Source: an uncultured SAR86 cluster bacterium
GTDB lineage: Bacteria > Pseudomonadota > Gammaproteobacteria > Magnimaribacterales > D2472
NCBI GenBank assembly: GCA_902579825.1
Contig: CACHII010000009.1
Location: 1 to 47,332, forward strand
Reading direction: 5' to 3'
DNA length: 47,332 bases
This document shows positions 1 through 8,955 of the stretch, one piece after another. Positions within the stretch are counted from its first letter, which is position 1. Every line of letters starts with the position of its first letter. Under the pieces are notes generated by a model that was given only the letters and a program-made list of their open reading frames with translations, searched no databases and was not told the DNA's origin. A program made the translations under genes and the position numbers.

Positions 1-149
1 ATAGTGTAGATACAATGAATTTTAAGGCAAGAAGACCAAAAAATATGGGACTAGACGTTAGCAAAATAACTAACGACTTGATGTACAATCTTCCTAATGT
101 TGTTGATTCAATAAAATCAATGAAGAACCAACATATAGAATTTAAGTAA
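1..149 (+). CDS. C-terminal end of an RmlD-like sugar-nucleotide reductase (partial)
   Basis: Only the last 48 codons are inside the window, in the frame that stops with TAA at 147-149. The peptide contains ARRPKNMGLDVSKI, which resembles the C-terminal substrate-binding part of RmlD-type short-chain reductases (dTDP-4-dehydrorhamnose reductase family), where an R-P-x-N-x-x-L-D-x-S-K pattern is usual. It lies 23 bases before neuB on the same strand, so it is probably the preceding gene of the same polysaccharide operon, reducing a 4-keto nucleotide sugar. The family call rests on this short tail only. Confidence 0.5.
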   Translation, partial: SVDTMNFKARRPKNMGLDVSKITNDLMYNLPNVVDSIKSMKNQHIEFK

Positions 150-172
150 TTTTTAATTATGAGAGGACCGAT

Positions 173-1240
173 ATGAATGTAATTGATATTGAAGGTAAAA
201 AAATTGGAGAAAATTTCCCCACTTATTTTATTGCAGACGTGGCTGCAAATCATGATGGTGATTTAGAGCGTGCTAAGGATTTAATTTATCTGTGCGCAGA
301 AGCTGGAGCGGATGCAGCTAAATTTCAACATTTTACTGCTGATACCATTGTTAGCGATCATGGTTTTAAATCTCTTGGGGGTCAACAATCTCATCAAGCT
401 CAGTGGAAAAAAAGCGTTTATGATGTTTACGATGACGCATCAATTAATCAAGACTGGACACCTATTTTAAAAGAAACTTGTGACAAAGCAGGTATAACTT
501 TTCTTACATCACCATATTCTTACGATTTAGTGGATAAAGTAGATGATTACTTGAGCGCATATAAAATTGGATCTGGAGATATTACTTGGCACGGAATAAT
601 TGATCATATTGCATCAAAAAATAAACCAGTAATTCTTGCAACTGGTGCCTCAACTCAAAGCGAGGTAGATACAGCAGTATCTAATTTAATGGAGAAAACG
701 AATGATATTATTTTAATGCAATGCAATACAAACTATACGGCATCTCTAGAAAACTTTAAGTATATACAGTTGAATGTTTTAAAAGAATTTCGTAGAAAGT
801 TTCCAAATATCATTTTAGGTTTATCTGACCATACACCTGGTCACACAACAGTTTTAGGCGCAGTTACGCTTGGAGCGCGTGCGATTGAAAAGCATTTTAC
901 AAATGATACCACCAGGGAGGGACCTGATCATAAATTTTCAATGGATAGTCAAACTTGGAAGGAAATGGTTGATAGAACAAGAGAATTGGAAAATTCACTG
1001 GGTAATGAGCTTAAGAAAGTTGAAGATAATGAGAAAGAAACAGTAGTACTTCAAAGAAGAGCAATCAGAGCAAAAATTGATCTTTTGAAAGGTAGTGTAA
1101 TTAGTAAGGACGATTTAGAAGTTCTTCGACCATGTCCTGAAGATGCAATTCCTCCATATGAACTAGAAAACATTATTGGAAAACAAATAGTAGAAGAAGT
1201 TAAATCTGGAGACTGTTTGAAATGGACAAACATAAAGTAG
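173..1240 (+). CDS. neuB: Sialic-acid/nonulosonate synthase (NeuB family)
   Basis: A 355-residue protein of the NeuB/SpsE/PseI family, which condenses phosphoenolpyruvate with a 6-carbon amino sugar to make a nine-carbon nonulosonic acid in the cytoplasm. Seen directly: an N-terminal TIM-barrel start with FIADVAANHDGDLERA, the KFQHF strand, GLSDHTPG and IEKHFTNDTT in the barrel, and a C-terminal antifreeze-like SAF domain from about residue 290 (RRAIRAKIDL to the end). Length is normal for the family. The start is supported by AGAGG at 162-166, six bases before ATG. The next gene overlaps its end by 19 bases. Whether the product is Neu5Ac, legionaminate or pseudaminate cannot be decided; no NeuC hydrolase or CMP-sugar synthetase is in the window. 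Confidence 0.9.
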   Translation: MNVIDIEGKKIGENFPTYFIADVAANHDGDLERAKDLIYLCAEAGADAAKFQHFTADTIVSDHGFKSLGGQQSHQAQWKKSVYDVYDDASINQDWTPILKETCDKAGITFLTSPYSYDLVDKVDDYLSAYKIGSGDITWHGIIDHIASKNKPVILATGASTQSEVDTAVSNLMEKTNDIILMQCNTNYTASLENFKYIQLNVLKEFRRKFPNIILGLSDHTPGHTTVLGAVTLGARAIEKHFTNDTTREGPDHKFSMDSQTWKEMVDRTRELENSLGNELKKVEDNEKETVVLQRRAIRAKIDLLKGSVISKDDLEVLRPCPEDAIPPYELENIIGKQIVEEVKSGDCLKWTNIK

Positions 1241-1875
1241 CTATTGTTATACCAGCTTTCAATGAGCAAGATACGATTTACAATGAAGTTCAATCCGTAA
1301 AAGAAAATGGTATTGTAATTGTTGTTAATGATGCCTCAGTTGATGATACTGAAAAAAGAGCTTTAAAAGCAGGAGCTATTGTTGTAAATCATAAGGTTAA
1401 TAAAGGGTATGACGGCGCTTTAAATAGTGGTTTTATTAAAGCTTATGAATTAGATTGCAATATAATAATAACATTTGATGCTGACGGACAGCATGACCCA
1501 CATATTATTAAAAAATTTATAATGCTTATTAATAATGGTTATGATGTTGTGATTGGAATAAGAAGTAATTTTCAAAGAATCTCAGAACATATTTTTTCTT
1601 GGGTATCCATACTTAAATGGGGAATACGTGATCCTCTTTGTGGAATGAAGGGCTATAGTGCAAAAGTATACAAAAAACTTGGTCATTTCTCATCATATGA
1701 ATCAATAGGAACTGAATTATGCATTTTTAGTCAAAAATTTGGCTTTAAAATTGTTCAGATACCTGTTCAAGTTCAAGACAGGATAGATAACTCCCGCATG
1801 GGCGGGCGTTTGGCAGCTAATATTAAAATCTTATCTGCCTTATTCCATTCTAGAAATATAAAAAAGTACATTTAA
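1222..1875 (+). CDS. Family 2 glycosyltransferase (DPM1/ArnC-like core)
   Basis: A 217-residue GT-A enzyme. It begins VAIVIPAFNEQDTI, the usual nucleotide-binding first strand of family 2, has VNDASVDDT, and carries DADGQHD with Asp86 and Asp88 as the likely metal/nucleotide-binding pair. No C-terminal membrane helices are present, so it is the soluble, short form similar to dolichyl-phosphate mannose synthase cores. The first 19 bases overlap neuB in another frame, with GGAG at 1208-1211 as a possible ribosome site, so the two are probably translationally coupled. It probably transfers one sugar of the repeat unit to a lipid-linked acceptor; donor and acceptor are unknown. Confidence 0.82.
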   Translation: MDKHKVAIVIPAFNEQDTIYNEVQSVKENGIVIVVNDASVDDTEKRALKAGAIVVNHKVNKGYDGALNSGFIKAYELDCNIIITFDADGQHDPHIIKKFIMLINNGYDVVIGIRSNFQRISEHIFSWVSILKWGIRDPLCGMKGYSAKVYKKLGHFSSYESIGTELCIFSQKFGFKIVQIPVQVQDRIDNSRMGGRLAANIKILSALFHSRNIKKYI

Positions 1876-1914
1876 TAATTCTTAAATTTACAAAGCATAT
1901 TAAGTCGTTTACAA

Positions 1915-2907
1915 ATGACAAAAACTAATTTAAAAACCTTAATTGTTGGCTGCGGCAACATAGCAGGGGGCTTTGATTTTAATCAAAATAATACGCCATT
2001 AACTCACATTGGTGCATACAAAGATCACGGTAAATTTGATATTAATGCTTGTGTTGAACCAGATAAAGAAATTCGTATGAAATTTGCAAATCATTGGGGC
2101 ATTGAGAATTCATTTTCGAATATGGAGGCAGTAGTAGCATCTGCACTAGAGTTTGATGTAATAAGCATATGCTCTCCAACATCTTTTCATTATAGTAATG
2201 TTTGTGAGGCACTTAAGATCAAACCAAAAGTTATTTTTTGTGAGAAGCCACTTTCAAATAACTATACAGATGCGGTCAAAATAAAAGAAATGTGTAAAAA
2301 TGCAGGAGTCGAACTTGCCGTTAATCACTCACGAAGATGGGATCCTAAAGTAATAGAATTAAGAGATGAGATTGCAGCAGGTGGACTTGGAGATATTCGT
2401 TCGGTAATAGGCTTTTATAATAAAGGTGTTTTAAATAACGGATCTCATATGATTGACCTATTATTTAATCTTTTTGATTCATTAAATATAGTTTCAGCAA
2501 TTTCAGCTGTAAATGATTATTTTGAAGATGACCCAACTGTAACAGCATTATTAAAAACAAATTCAGGCATGCCAGTCCATTTAGTTGCTGCTCATGCTTC
2601 TGAGTATGCGCTTTTTGAGCTTGAAATTATTGGGTCAAAAAAGACAATAAGAATGCGCGATGGTGGATTAAATTGGTCCAATAGGCGTATTATTGAAAAT
2701 CCAAGATACTCAGGCTATAAAAATCTTTCAAATGATCAATATGTTGAAGGTAGTTATCATGAGGCAATGGCAAATGCGGTAGAAAATATTTATAAAGCAA
2801 TTATGCAAGGTGATAAATTATTATGTACTGGACATGAGGCGTGTGAGGCGCATAAAATTTGTCAAGAATTGCTCAAAAAAACTGATTACAGAAAAGATAT
2901 TAGGTAA
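1915..2907 (+). CDS. Gfo/Idh/MocA family NAD(P)-dependent oxidoreductase
   Basis: A 330-residue two-domain oxidoreductase. The N-terminal Rossmann fold shows LIVGCGNIAGGF, and FCEKPLSNN contains the family EKP motif at residues 110-112, whose lysine is a usual catalytic residue. HSRRWDPKV follows, where many members place active-site side chains. It sits directly before a DegT aminotransferase (six-base gap). In amino-sugar pathways such pairs oxidise C3 or C4 of a nucleotide sugar to a ketone that the aminotransferase then aminates (WlbA/WbpB-type logic, established for other clusters). That role is inferred from position; the sequence itself only fixes the family. No clear ribosome site precedes the ATG. 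Confidence 0.85.
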   Translation: MTKTNLKTLIVGCGNIAGGFDFNQNNTPLTHIGAYKDHGKFDINACVEPDKEIRMKFANHWGIENSFSNMEAVVASALEFDVISICSPTSFHYSNVCEALKIKPKVIFCEKPLSNNYTDAVKIKEMCKNAGVELAVNHSRRWDPKVIELRDEIAAGGLGDIRSVIGFYNKGVLNNGSHMIDLLFNLFDSLNIVSAISAVNDYFEDDPTVTALLKTNSGMPVHLVAAHASEYALFELEIIGSKKTIRMRDGGLNWSNRRIIENPRYSGYKNLSNDQYVEGSYHEAMANAVENIYKAIMQGDKLLCTGHEACEAHKICQELLKKTDYRKDIR

Positions 2908-2913
2908 AAATAA

Positions 2914-4197
2914 ATGAAAGAAACTAAAGAAAAGTTGGCAATTAATGGTGGCCCTAAAACAATTAATAAAGAATTTGATTCTTATAATAGTCTTGGCGAA
3001 GAAGAGCGTTTAGCTGTTGATGAAGTAATGCGATCAGGCATCCTATCGCAATTTCTAGGCGTATGGCATAAAGACTTTTATGGTGGTCCAAAAGTTCAAG
3101 AGTTTGAAAAAATGGCAGCTGACTATTTTGGAGTAAAGCACGCAATTACGGTAAATTCATGGACATCAGGACTTACTGCTGCAGTTGGTGCTCTAGATAT
3201 TGAACCGGGAGATGAGATAATTGTAAGCCCTTGGACAATGACTGCAAGTGCAACAGCAATTCTTCACTGGAATGCCATACCAATTTTTGCAGATATTGAA
3301 GAAGATACTTTTAATTTAGATCCTGCATCTGTCGAGGCTAATATTTCATCCAAAACAAAAGCAATTATGGCGATTGATATCTTCGGTCATTCAGCCGATA
3401 TGGATAATCTTCGTAAAATTGCAGATAAATATAATTTAAAGATTATCTCTGACACAGCTCAGGCACCTGGAGCATTATATAAAGGAAAACTTGCCGGAAC
3501 ATTGGGCGATATAGGAGGCTATAGTCTAAATTATCATAAACATATTCATACTGGTGAGGGTGGAATTGTTGTAACAAATGATGACAGTTTGGCCGAACGT
3601 GTGCAGCTTATAAGAAATCATGGAGAAGTCGTTGTTGAAGCGAAAGGTGTTAAAAAAATAAATAATATTATAGGCTCTAACTTTCGTCTAGGAGAAATTG
3701 AAAGCGCAATCGGTATTGAACAATTAAAAAAACTTAAAGGCTATGCAAAATCAAGAGAAAAAATGGCCAATCGCTTGTCAGAGGGTCTTTCTTCGTTAGA
3801 TGGATTAAAGACTCCAGTTGTTAAAGATAATTGTTCACATGTGTATTACATTTATCCATTAGTTCTCGACATTGATAAATTGGGCATTAGTAAATTTAAA
3901 ATTGCTGATGCTTTACATGCTGAGGGTGTTCAGGTTGCAACAGAATATCAAAATATTCATCTTATTCCGATGTATCAAAATAAAACTGCATATGGTTCTG
4001 GTGGATTTCCATGGACAGCAGATTTTGCTCGAAAAGACATTAATTATGCAAAAGGTATCTGTCCTGTTGCAGAAAAACTTAATGATGAGACATATATAGG
4101 TTTTGGAATGTGTGTTTATAATTTAAGTGAAGATGATATAGATCTGATAATAAAGTCATTTCATAAGGTTTGGAATAATATAGACAAATTAAAGTAG
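2914..4197 (+). CDS. DegT/DnrJ/EryC1/StrS family sugar aminotransferase
   Basis: A 427-residue PLP enzyme that transfers an amino group, usually from glutamate, to a keto nucleotide sugar. Seen: the N-terminal FLGVWHKDFYGGPKVQEFE, VNSWTSGLTAA (cofactor phosphate-binding loop), IISDTAQAPGA with Asp180 positioned to bind the pyridine nitrogen, and YSLNYHKHIHTGEGG, in which Lys209 is the expected Schiff-base lysine. The length is at the long end of the family. It follows a Gfo/Idh/MocA oxidoreductase and precedes a GNAT acetyltransferase, giving an oxidise-aminate-acylate series typical of N-acylated amino sugars. The exact sugar is unknown. Confidence 0.9.
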   Translation: MKETKEKLAINGGPKTINKEFDSYNSLGEEERLAVDEVMRSGILSQFLGVWHKDFYGGPKVQEFEKMAADYFGVKHAITVNSWTSGLTAAVGALDIEPGDEIIVSPWTMTASATAILHWNAIPIFADIEEDTFNLDPASVEANISSKTKAIMAIDIFGHSADMDNLRKIADKYNLKIISDTAQAPGALYKGKLAGTLGDIGGYSLNYHKHIHTGEGGIVVTNDDSLAERVQLIRNHGEVVVEAKGVKKINNIIGSNFRLGEIESAIGIEQLKKLKGYAKSREKMANRLSEGLSSLDGLKTPVVKDNCSHVYYIYPLVLDIDKLGISKFKIADALHAEGVQVATEYQNIHLIPMYQNKTAYGSGGFPWTADFARKDINYAKGICPVAEKLNDETYIGFGMCVYNLSEDDIDLIIKSFHKVWNNIDKLK

Positions 4198-4223
4198 TTT
4201 GAAAATTTACTGAAATTAATTCA

Positions 4224-4742
4224 ATGAAACCTATAGTGCAACATCGTATAAGTCTTAGATTGTTTGAAGAAAATGATATAACTAAAGAATATATTTCTTG
4301 GCTCAATGATCCAGAGGTTGTAAAGCACAGCAACCAACGTTTTATGGTTCACAGTTATGAATCATGTAAAAGCTATTATGAATCTTTTTTGAACTCAGAT
4401 AACCTTTTTTTTGTTATAAGCCATAATGAAACCAATGAAGTTTTAGGTACTATGACAGTATATTTTTCAATAAATCATTCTACAGCTGACATAGGCATTA
4501 TGGTTGGTAATAAAGATTTTTGGGGCATGGGTTTAGGTGAAGAAGCATGGAAGGGATTGATGGAATTTCTTCTAAATGAATTAAATATTAGAAAAGTCAC
4601 TGGTGGAACATTGTCATCAAATAAGGGAATGATTCGCATATTTGAAAAAGTTGGCATGATGCCTGATGGAGTAAGAAAAGATCATGAAATAATTAATGGT
4701 ATTCCTCATGATATTGTTTATTTTGCAAAGTTTAGATCATGA
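4224..4742 (+). CDS. GNAT-family N-acetyltransferase (RimJ/RimL-like)
   Basis: A 172-residue acyltransferase of the GNAT fold. It opens with ISLRLFEENDITKEYISWLNDP, a typical RimJ/RimL start. DFWGMGLGEEAWKGL forms the acetyl-CoA pyrophosphate loop, and SSNKGMIRIFEKVGM is the usual C-terminal N-x-x-x-x-x-x-x-K-x-G helix. PseH, the acetyltransferase of pseudaminate synthesis, belongs to this fold, so acetylation of the amino group made by the upstream DegT enzyme is a reasonable inference. The stop codon overlaps the next start as ATGA, so the two genes are coupled. Confidence 0.82.
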   Translation: MKPIVQHRISLRLFEENDITKEYISWLNDPEVVKHSNQRFMVHSYESCKSYYESFLNSDNLFFVISHNETNEVLGTMTVYFSINHSTADIGIMVGNKDFWGMGLGEEAWKGLMEFLLNELNIRKVTGGTLSSNKGMIRIFEKVGMMPDGVRKDHEIINGIPHDIVYFAKFRS

Positions 4743-5626
4743 CAGATTCTAATCTTGGACATATTGCAGTAGTGGCAAACGATGCCGGTGCTGCTGCACA
4801 TATTTTTGCATGGCTTAAGAGTGGTTTTTTAAATATTGATAGATGCAAATTTTGCCTTGATGGCCCTGCTGCCAAATTATTTAGAATCCAACAACCCAAT
4901 ATTGAGCTTTTCTCAATGGAAAGAATTATGACAGGGGCTGAAAAACTAGTAACAGGCACTGGTTGGTCTAGCTCGTTAGAACATGATGCAAGAACATTGG
5001 CTAAAAATAATGATATCAAGTCGATTGCTGTCATAGATCATTGGGTAAATTACAGAGAAAGGTTTATTCGAAATGATTTGGAGATACTACCTGATGAAAT
5101 ATGGGTATCTGATAAATATGCATACAACAAGGCAAGAACTACCTTCCCAAATATTCAAATTATTGAACAGAAAAACGACTATCTTAAAGCTCAGGCACAT
5201 GAGGTTTCAAGTTATAAAATAGAAAAGAACAAAGGCACTACGAACATTTTATATTTACTGGAGCCAATTCGTGATAAGTGGGCTGGTGACAAAGTAGCTG
5301 GAGAATTTCAGGCATTAGATTTCTTTGTACAAAAAATGCCTGATTTAAATTTTGGCAAAGATTTATCTATTATATTAAAACCTCATCCCTCTGATTCGAC
5401 AGATAAATATGATGATTGGATTAGATTATCAAACTTGCAAAATATTCACATTGAAAAAGAAAAAAACTTGGCTAGTTTGCTAGCTTGGTCTGATGTGGTT
5501 GTAGGGTGTGAAACATATGCAATGGTATTAGCAATAAGAGTTTGTAAAAGGGTAATTTCCTCATTACCAATGAATGCTCATAATTGTCGATTACCATTTG
5601 AAAAAATTGAACGTCTAAATCAATGA
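4739..5626 (+). CDS. Unassigned protein with an HP motif, possible GT-B glycosyltransferase
   Basis: I do not recognise this 295-residue protein with confidence. It has no signal peptide or membrane helix. It starts with a Rossmann-like IAVVANDAGAAAHIFAWL, has VIDHWVNYRERF near residue 100, and then ILKPHPSD with a His-Pro pair at residues 216-217, followed by a WSDVVVGCETYAMVLA segment. K-P-H-P followed by a late D-V-V-V-G-x-(E/D)-(S/T) block is the usual order in GT-B glycosyltransferases and CDP-glycerol-type transferases of capsule loci. It overlaps the GNAT gene by four bases. A role as a transferase for the nonulosonate or another acidic sugar is inference. Confidence 0.55.
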   Translation: MTDSNLGHIAVVANDAGAAAHIFAWLKSGFLNIDRCKFCLDGPAAKLFRIQQPNIELFSMERIMTGAEKLVTGTGWSSSLEHDARTLAKNNDIKSIAVIDHWVNYRERFIRNDLEILPDEIWVSDKYAYNKARTTFPNIQIIEQKNDYLKAQAHEVSSYKIEKNKGTTNILYLLEPIRDKWAGDKVAGEFQALDFFVQKMPDLNFGKDLSIILKPHPSDSTDKYDDWIRLSNLQNIHIEKEKNLASLLAWSDVVVGCETYAMVLAIRVCKRVISSLPMNAHNCRLPFEKIERLNQ

Positions 5627-5639
5627 TATTTTTAATAAT

Positions 5640-6854
5640 ATGACTGATCTTGAAATCTTTAGAAAGATTTGGAATTTTTATATGGATAGGCGATCGAAAG
5701 ATGGACTATCCCCTAAGAAACAATCTTTATTAAAAGATATACATAAGTTACCTACAAAGTCACTTAATAGAGATTTAAAATCTAATAAGATTAATGACTC
5801 TAAAGCTGTTTTGGTTTTATATGCCAGTGAAAGATTAGTTCCTGTGAATCAAATGGAAAAAGCAATAAGTAATTATATGCTAACTAAAAATAATTCAAAT
5901 TTGAATCTTATTTTTGTAGATGTTTCCGATGGTAAATTTTTAACTTCACAAATTAAAATTTTAGTACTTAAGTCTTTGTTAAATATTAATTTTAGTATAT
6001 TTCTAAATGGGATTCGTAAGGGTTTTGCATCTATTCTTATTTCATGTATTTCAAAATGGTTTCACCAAAATAAGATTGATCTGATATGTTTATTTAGTTC
6101 AAACAGCCGTTTAATCGAACTTTATAGAATTTGTGGAATAAAAGATAATATTGATCAAGTTGAATTTTTACATGGTACTTGTACCGATACTTTTGGAGAA
6201 TATTACGAAATTTTAGAGGCTTATTGTTTATATAAAAATGTTAATAACGAATATGTTAATTTTTGTCCCGGCCTGCCTCAACCACCCGCAATAACAAATA
6301 ATTTATTAGTTTATGACAATAAGCAAGTTTATTTTAGTAATGAGCGGAAGTGGGAAAAGCCCTTAAAAAATAAATATGATGCTCTAATAGTTGGAGGAAA
6401 TACTAACTTAGGAAACTATATTGAAACTTCTTTTTTTGATATGGAAATTTCTGCAATGAATGATTTGCTTAACCATGACTTAAATGTTGTATATTGCCCG
6501 CATCCAAGAAATGTAAAATATATTAATGAAGACATTCTTCCAAATGCGGTTTCTATTAAAATGCTTTATTCTGTAATTCATTCTGCTAAAGTCATTATTG
6601 GTGGAGATAGTAGTGCGTTGATTTCTGCACATTTACTTGAAAAAAATGTTTTAATTTTCAATGAATTTTGGAATATATTACCTAAAAACTTAGCCGCTCT
6701 TTTCAAGAATAAAGAAAAACATACATTTTCCGTAAATCAAACACTCAAAATTATGGATCAACAAAATGAAAATATAAAATTAAGTCAAGAAATGAATACA
6801 AATTATTTAGATATAATGAATTTGAATATTTCGCCACAATTTAATGTTAAATAA
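5640..6854 (+). CDS. Unassigned protein with HP and SS motifs, possible capsule glycosyltransferase
   Basis: A 404-residue cytoplasmic protein that I cannot place in a named family. The first 100 residues are Lys/Asn-rich. Visible blocks are VEFLHGTCTDTFGEYYE (about residues 174-190), VVYCPHPRN with His-Pro at 288-289, and KVIIGGDSSALISAHL with Ser-Ser at 324-325. HP and SS/ST motifs in this order are features of bacterial sialyl- and polysialyltransferases, but the acidic D/E-D/E-G motif those enzymes also carry is not evident. It follows the other HP-motif protein by 13 bases and is flanked by sugar genes, so a glycosyltransferase role is plausible and unproven. Confidence 0.5.
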   Translation: MTDLEIFRKIWNFYMDRRSKDGLSPKKQSLLKDIHKLPTKSLNRDLKSNKINDSKAVLVLYASERLVPVNQMEKAISNYMLTKNNSNLNLIFVDVSDGKFLTSQIKILVLKSLLNINFSIFLNGIRKGFASILISCISKWFHQNKIDLICLFSSNSRLIELYRICGIKDNIDQVEFLHGTCTDTFGEYYEILEAYCLYKNVNNEYVNFCPGLPQPPAITNNLLVYDNKQVYFSNERKWEKPLKNKYDALIVGGNTNLGNYIETSFFDMEISAMNDLLNHDLNVVYCPHPRNVKYINEDILPNAVSIKMLYSVIHSAKVIIGGDSSALISAHLLEKNVLIFNEFWNILPKNLAALFKNKEKHTFSVNQTLKIMDQQNENIKLSQEMNTNYLDIMNLNISPQFNVK

Positions 6855-6862
6855 CAGGTTAT

Positions 6863-7873
6863 ATGATTAAATCAAAAGTTGTAAGTCTTATAAAACCTTA
6901 TGAATTAATTTTCGAAGAGAAGACAATTGATGATATGCACTTGGAAGATGAATCAATTCTTTGTGAGACACTCGTTTCTATAATTTCTCCAGGGACTGAA
7001 GTTGCTGCTTACACAGGAATGCCCCCTCTAAGACCAGGAAATCCATATCCTAGATTACTAGGTTATTGCAATGTCGCCCGAGTAATTAAAGTTGGTTCAA
7101 ATGTATCATCAATATCTGTAGGAGATAGAGTTCTTACTGGTTCCTGTCATTGTAGTCACTTTGTCATTTTAGAAAATGATGTTTTTTCAGTTGTACCCGA
7201 AGCAATTGAAAGTCGACACGCAGCATGTGCATATTTATACCACTTGGGTTATGACGCTGTAATTAAATCTAATCTTAGATACGGAAATTCTTTGGTTGTT
7301 TTTGGATTAGGTGTTTTAGGTTTAGGGGCTGTTGCTACAGCATTTAGAGCAGGCGCAAAAGTTTATGCAGTTAGTGATCAACCTGTCCCATCTGAAATTG
7401 CAAAGCAACTAGGTGCTAGAGATGTTTTTAAGCGCGAAAATTTCAAAAAATTAGAGAACCTTTTAGGAAATCGTCTTTCTGACATTGTTATTAACACTTC
7501 AAATAGTTGGGAAGATTGGGATTTGGCTTTGAAAATTGCTGGAAGGAATAGCTGTATTGGAGTGATTGGATTTCCTGGTAGAGGACAAAGCCCCCCAGAA
7601 AATAATCCCTTAGATAGTCAATATATTTATGATAAGCAATTGAAAATCAAGGCTGTTGGACATGCGCCAGAAGAAAATGATACAAGAAAGTTTCTTAAAT
7701 TTAATCAAAAAGATAATCTTTCATTTATTCTCTCAGAAATTGAGCACGGGCATTTAAATCCTGAACTTATTATATCGGGTATGTTTAATTGGGATAAATT
7801 AGAAGATGCATATAAGGGTTTAATCTCAAGAGAAAATTCTCCAATAACTTATGGTTTAGAATGGAAAAAATAA
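6863..7873 (+). CDS. Zinc-free MDR-superfamily dehydrogenase (BchC-like)
   Basis: A 336-residue medium-chain dehydrogenase/reductase. The N-terminal GroES-like domain contains SIISPGTEVAAYTGMPP and the GYCNVARVIKVGSNV strand; the Rossmann domain has VFGLGVLGLGAVATAFRAGA. The Cys, Gly-His-Glu and four-Cys zinc ligands of classic alcohol dehydrogenases are not visible, as in the BchC-like subgroup found in polysaccharide loci. Its stop overlaps the following Gfo/Idh/MocA gene by 13 bases. In some bacteria these two modules occur as a single bi-domain oxidoreductase, so the products probably act together on one sugar or polyol intermediate. The substrate is unknown. Confidence 0.72.
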   Translation: MIKSKVVSLIKPYELIFEEKTIDDMHLEDESILCETLVSIISPGTEVAAYTGMPPLRPGNPYPRLLGYCNVARVIKVGSNVSSISVGDRVLTGSCHCSHFVILENDVFSVVPEAIESRHAACAYLYHLGYDAVIKSNLRYGNSLVVFGLGVLGLGAVATAFRAGAKVYAVSDQPVPSEIAKQLGARDVFKRENFKKLENLLGNRLSDIVINTSNSWEDWDLALKIAGRNSCIGVIGFPGRGQSPPENNPLDSQYIYDKQLKIKAVGHAPEENDTRKFLKFNQKDNLSFILSEIEHGHLNPELIISGMFNWDKLEDAYKGLISRENSPITYGLEWKK

Positions 7874-8922
7874 AAAGTGCTGTTATTGGCTGTGGTCGCA
7901 TGGGCGCTTTCCCAAGCGATTTAATGAAAAAGTATGGACCATATTGCTGGTTTCCATTGAGCCATATTGAAGCTTTGAAAGAGTTAAAAAATGTATCTGT
8001 TGAGAGTATATGTGATATAGATTCTGCATTGTTAAAGAATGCTTCAGAAAAATATGGTATAAAAAATATTTATGATAACTATAATAATTTATTTAGTAAT
8101 CATAAGATTGATCTCGTTTCTATTGCCACAAGGACTAAAGAGCGTTTTGAAATAATTCAAGCTGCAATAGAGAATGGAGTTAAAGCTATACATGTTGAAA
8201 AACCTCTGTGTAACTCAATGGAGCAACTTAAAGAAATAGAGTTTATAGTTTCTGATAACAAAATTTGTTTGAGTTACGGCACTCTTCGTCGATACCTAAA
8301 TATATATCAAAAAGCAAAAGATATGGTTGATTCGGGTAAGTTTGGAAAGTTATTGCAAATTCAAGTTAACTTCGGTGAGAGTGCACTTTTCTGGACTCAT
8401 CCTCACTCCGTAGATATTATTTTATTTTTTTCTGAAGGTAGGAAGCTTGAGGCTGTTCAATCAAATTTGTCAAATGTAACACTAACAAGTAAAAACAGTG
8501 TAGAGTCTGATCCTTTAATTGAACAGGCTTCAATGTATTTTGACGAAGGTTTGGTTGGAACTATATCTAAGATACCTGGCATGGACGTTATTTTAGGATG
8601 TGAGAAGGGTGTGATTAGTATCGATTCTAATGGAAGTCAAATTTTCACTAAAATGGAAAATCAAGGTTCACCATATTTTGAATATTCTGATAATTTAATA
8701 ACTGATTCCTATTCTGGTCCTCAAGGCACTTACTCAGCAATCTATAATCTTATCAATAATATGAATAACAAAGATTATAAAAACAATAGCTATATTTTTC
8801 TTGGACAAAGAGTATTGTTTGGATTTGTTGATTCACATTTAAATCATGGAAAGTTAATCGAAATAGAAAGTATTTCTAATGAAATCTCAGTTCTTGGTAA
8901 ATCTGGTAATTTGTATTCATAA
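7861..8922 (+). CDS. Gfo/Idh/MocA family oxidoreductase, partner of the MDR protein
   Basis: A 353-residue oxidoreductase with the Rossmann start AVIGCGRMGAFPSD and the family motif in HVEKPLCNSMEQL. The C-terminal domain shows FWTHPHSVDIILFF, where an H-x-x-D pair is usual in the substrate site. It begins inside the preceding MDR gene (13-base overlap), which suggests coupled translation and equal amounts of both proteins. It is the second Gfo/Idh/MocA protein in the locus and differs clearly from the one ending at 2907, so it probably handles a different intermediate. A terminator-like hairpin follows 34 bases after the stop. Confidence 0.8.
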   Translation: MEKIKSAVIGCGRMGAFPSDLMKKYGPYCWFPLSHIEALKELKNVSVESICDIDSALLKNASEKYGIKNIYDNYNNLFSNHKIDLVSIATRTKERFEIIQAAIENGVKAIHVEKPLCNSMEQLKEIEFIVSDNKICLSYGTLRRYLNIYQKAKDMVDSGKFGKLLQIQVNFGESALFWTHPHSVDIILFFSEGRKLEAVQSNLSNVTLTSKNSVESDPLIEQASMYFDEGLVGTISKIPGMDVILGCEKGVISIDSNGSQIFTKMENQGSPYFEYSDNLITDSYSGPQGTYSAIYNLINNMNNKDYKNNSYIFLGQRVLFGFVDSHLNHGKLIEIESISNEISVLGKSGNLYS

Positions 8923-8955
8923 ACAAGAAATAATTTAGTTGTTTTTTTCACACAA

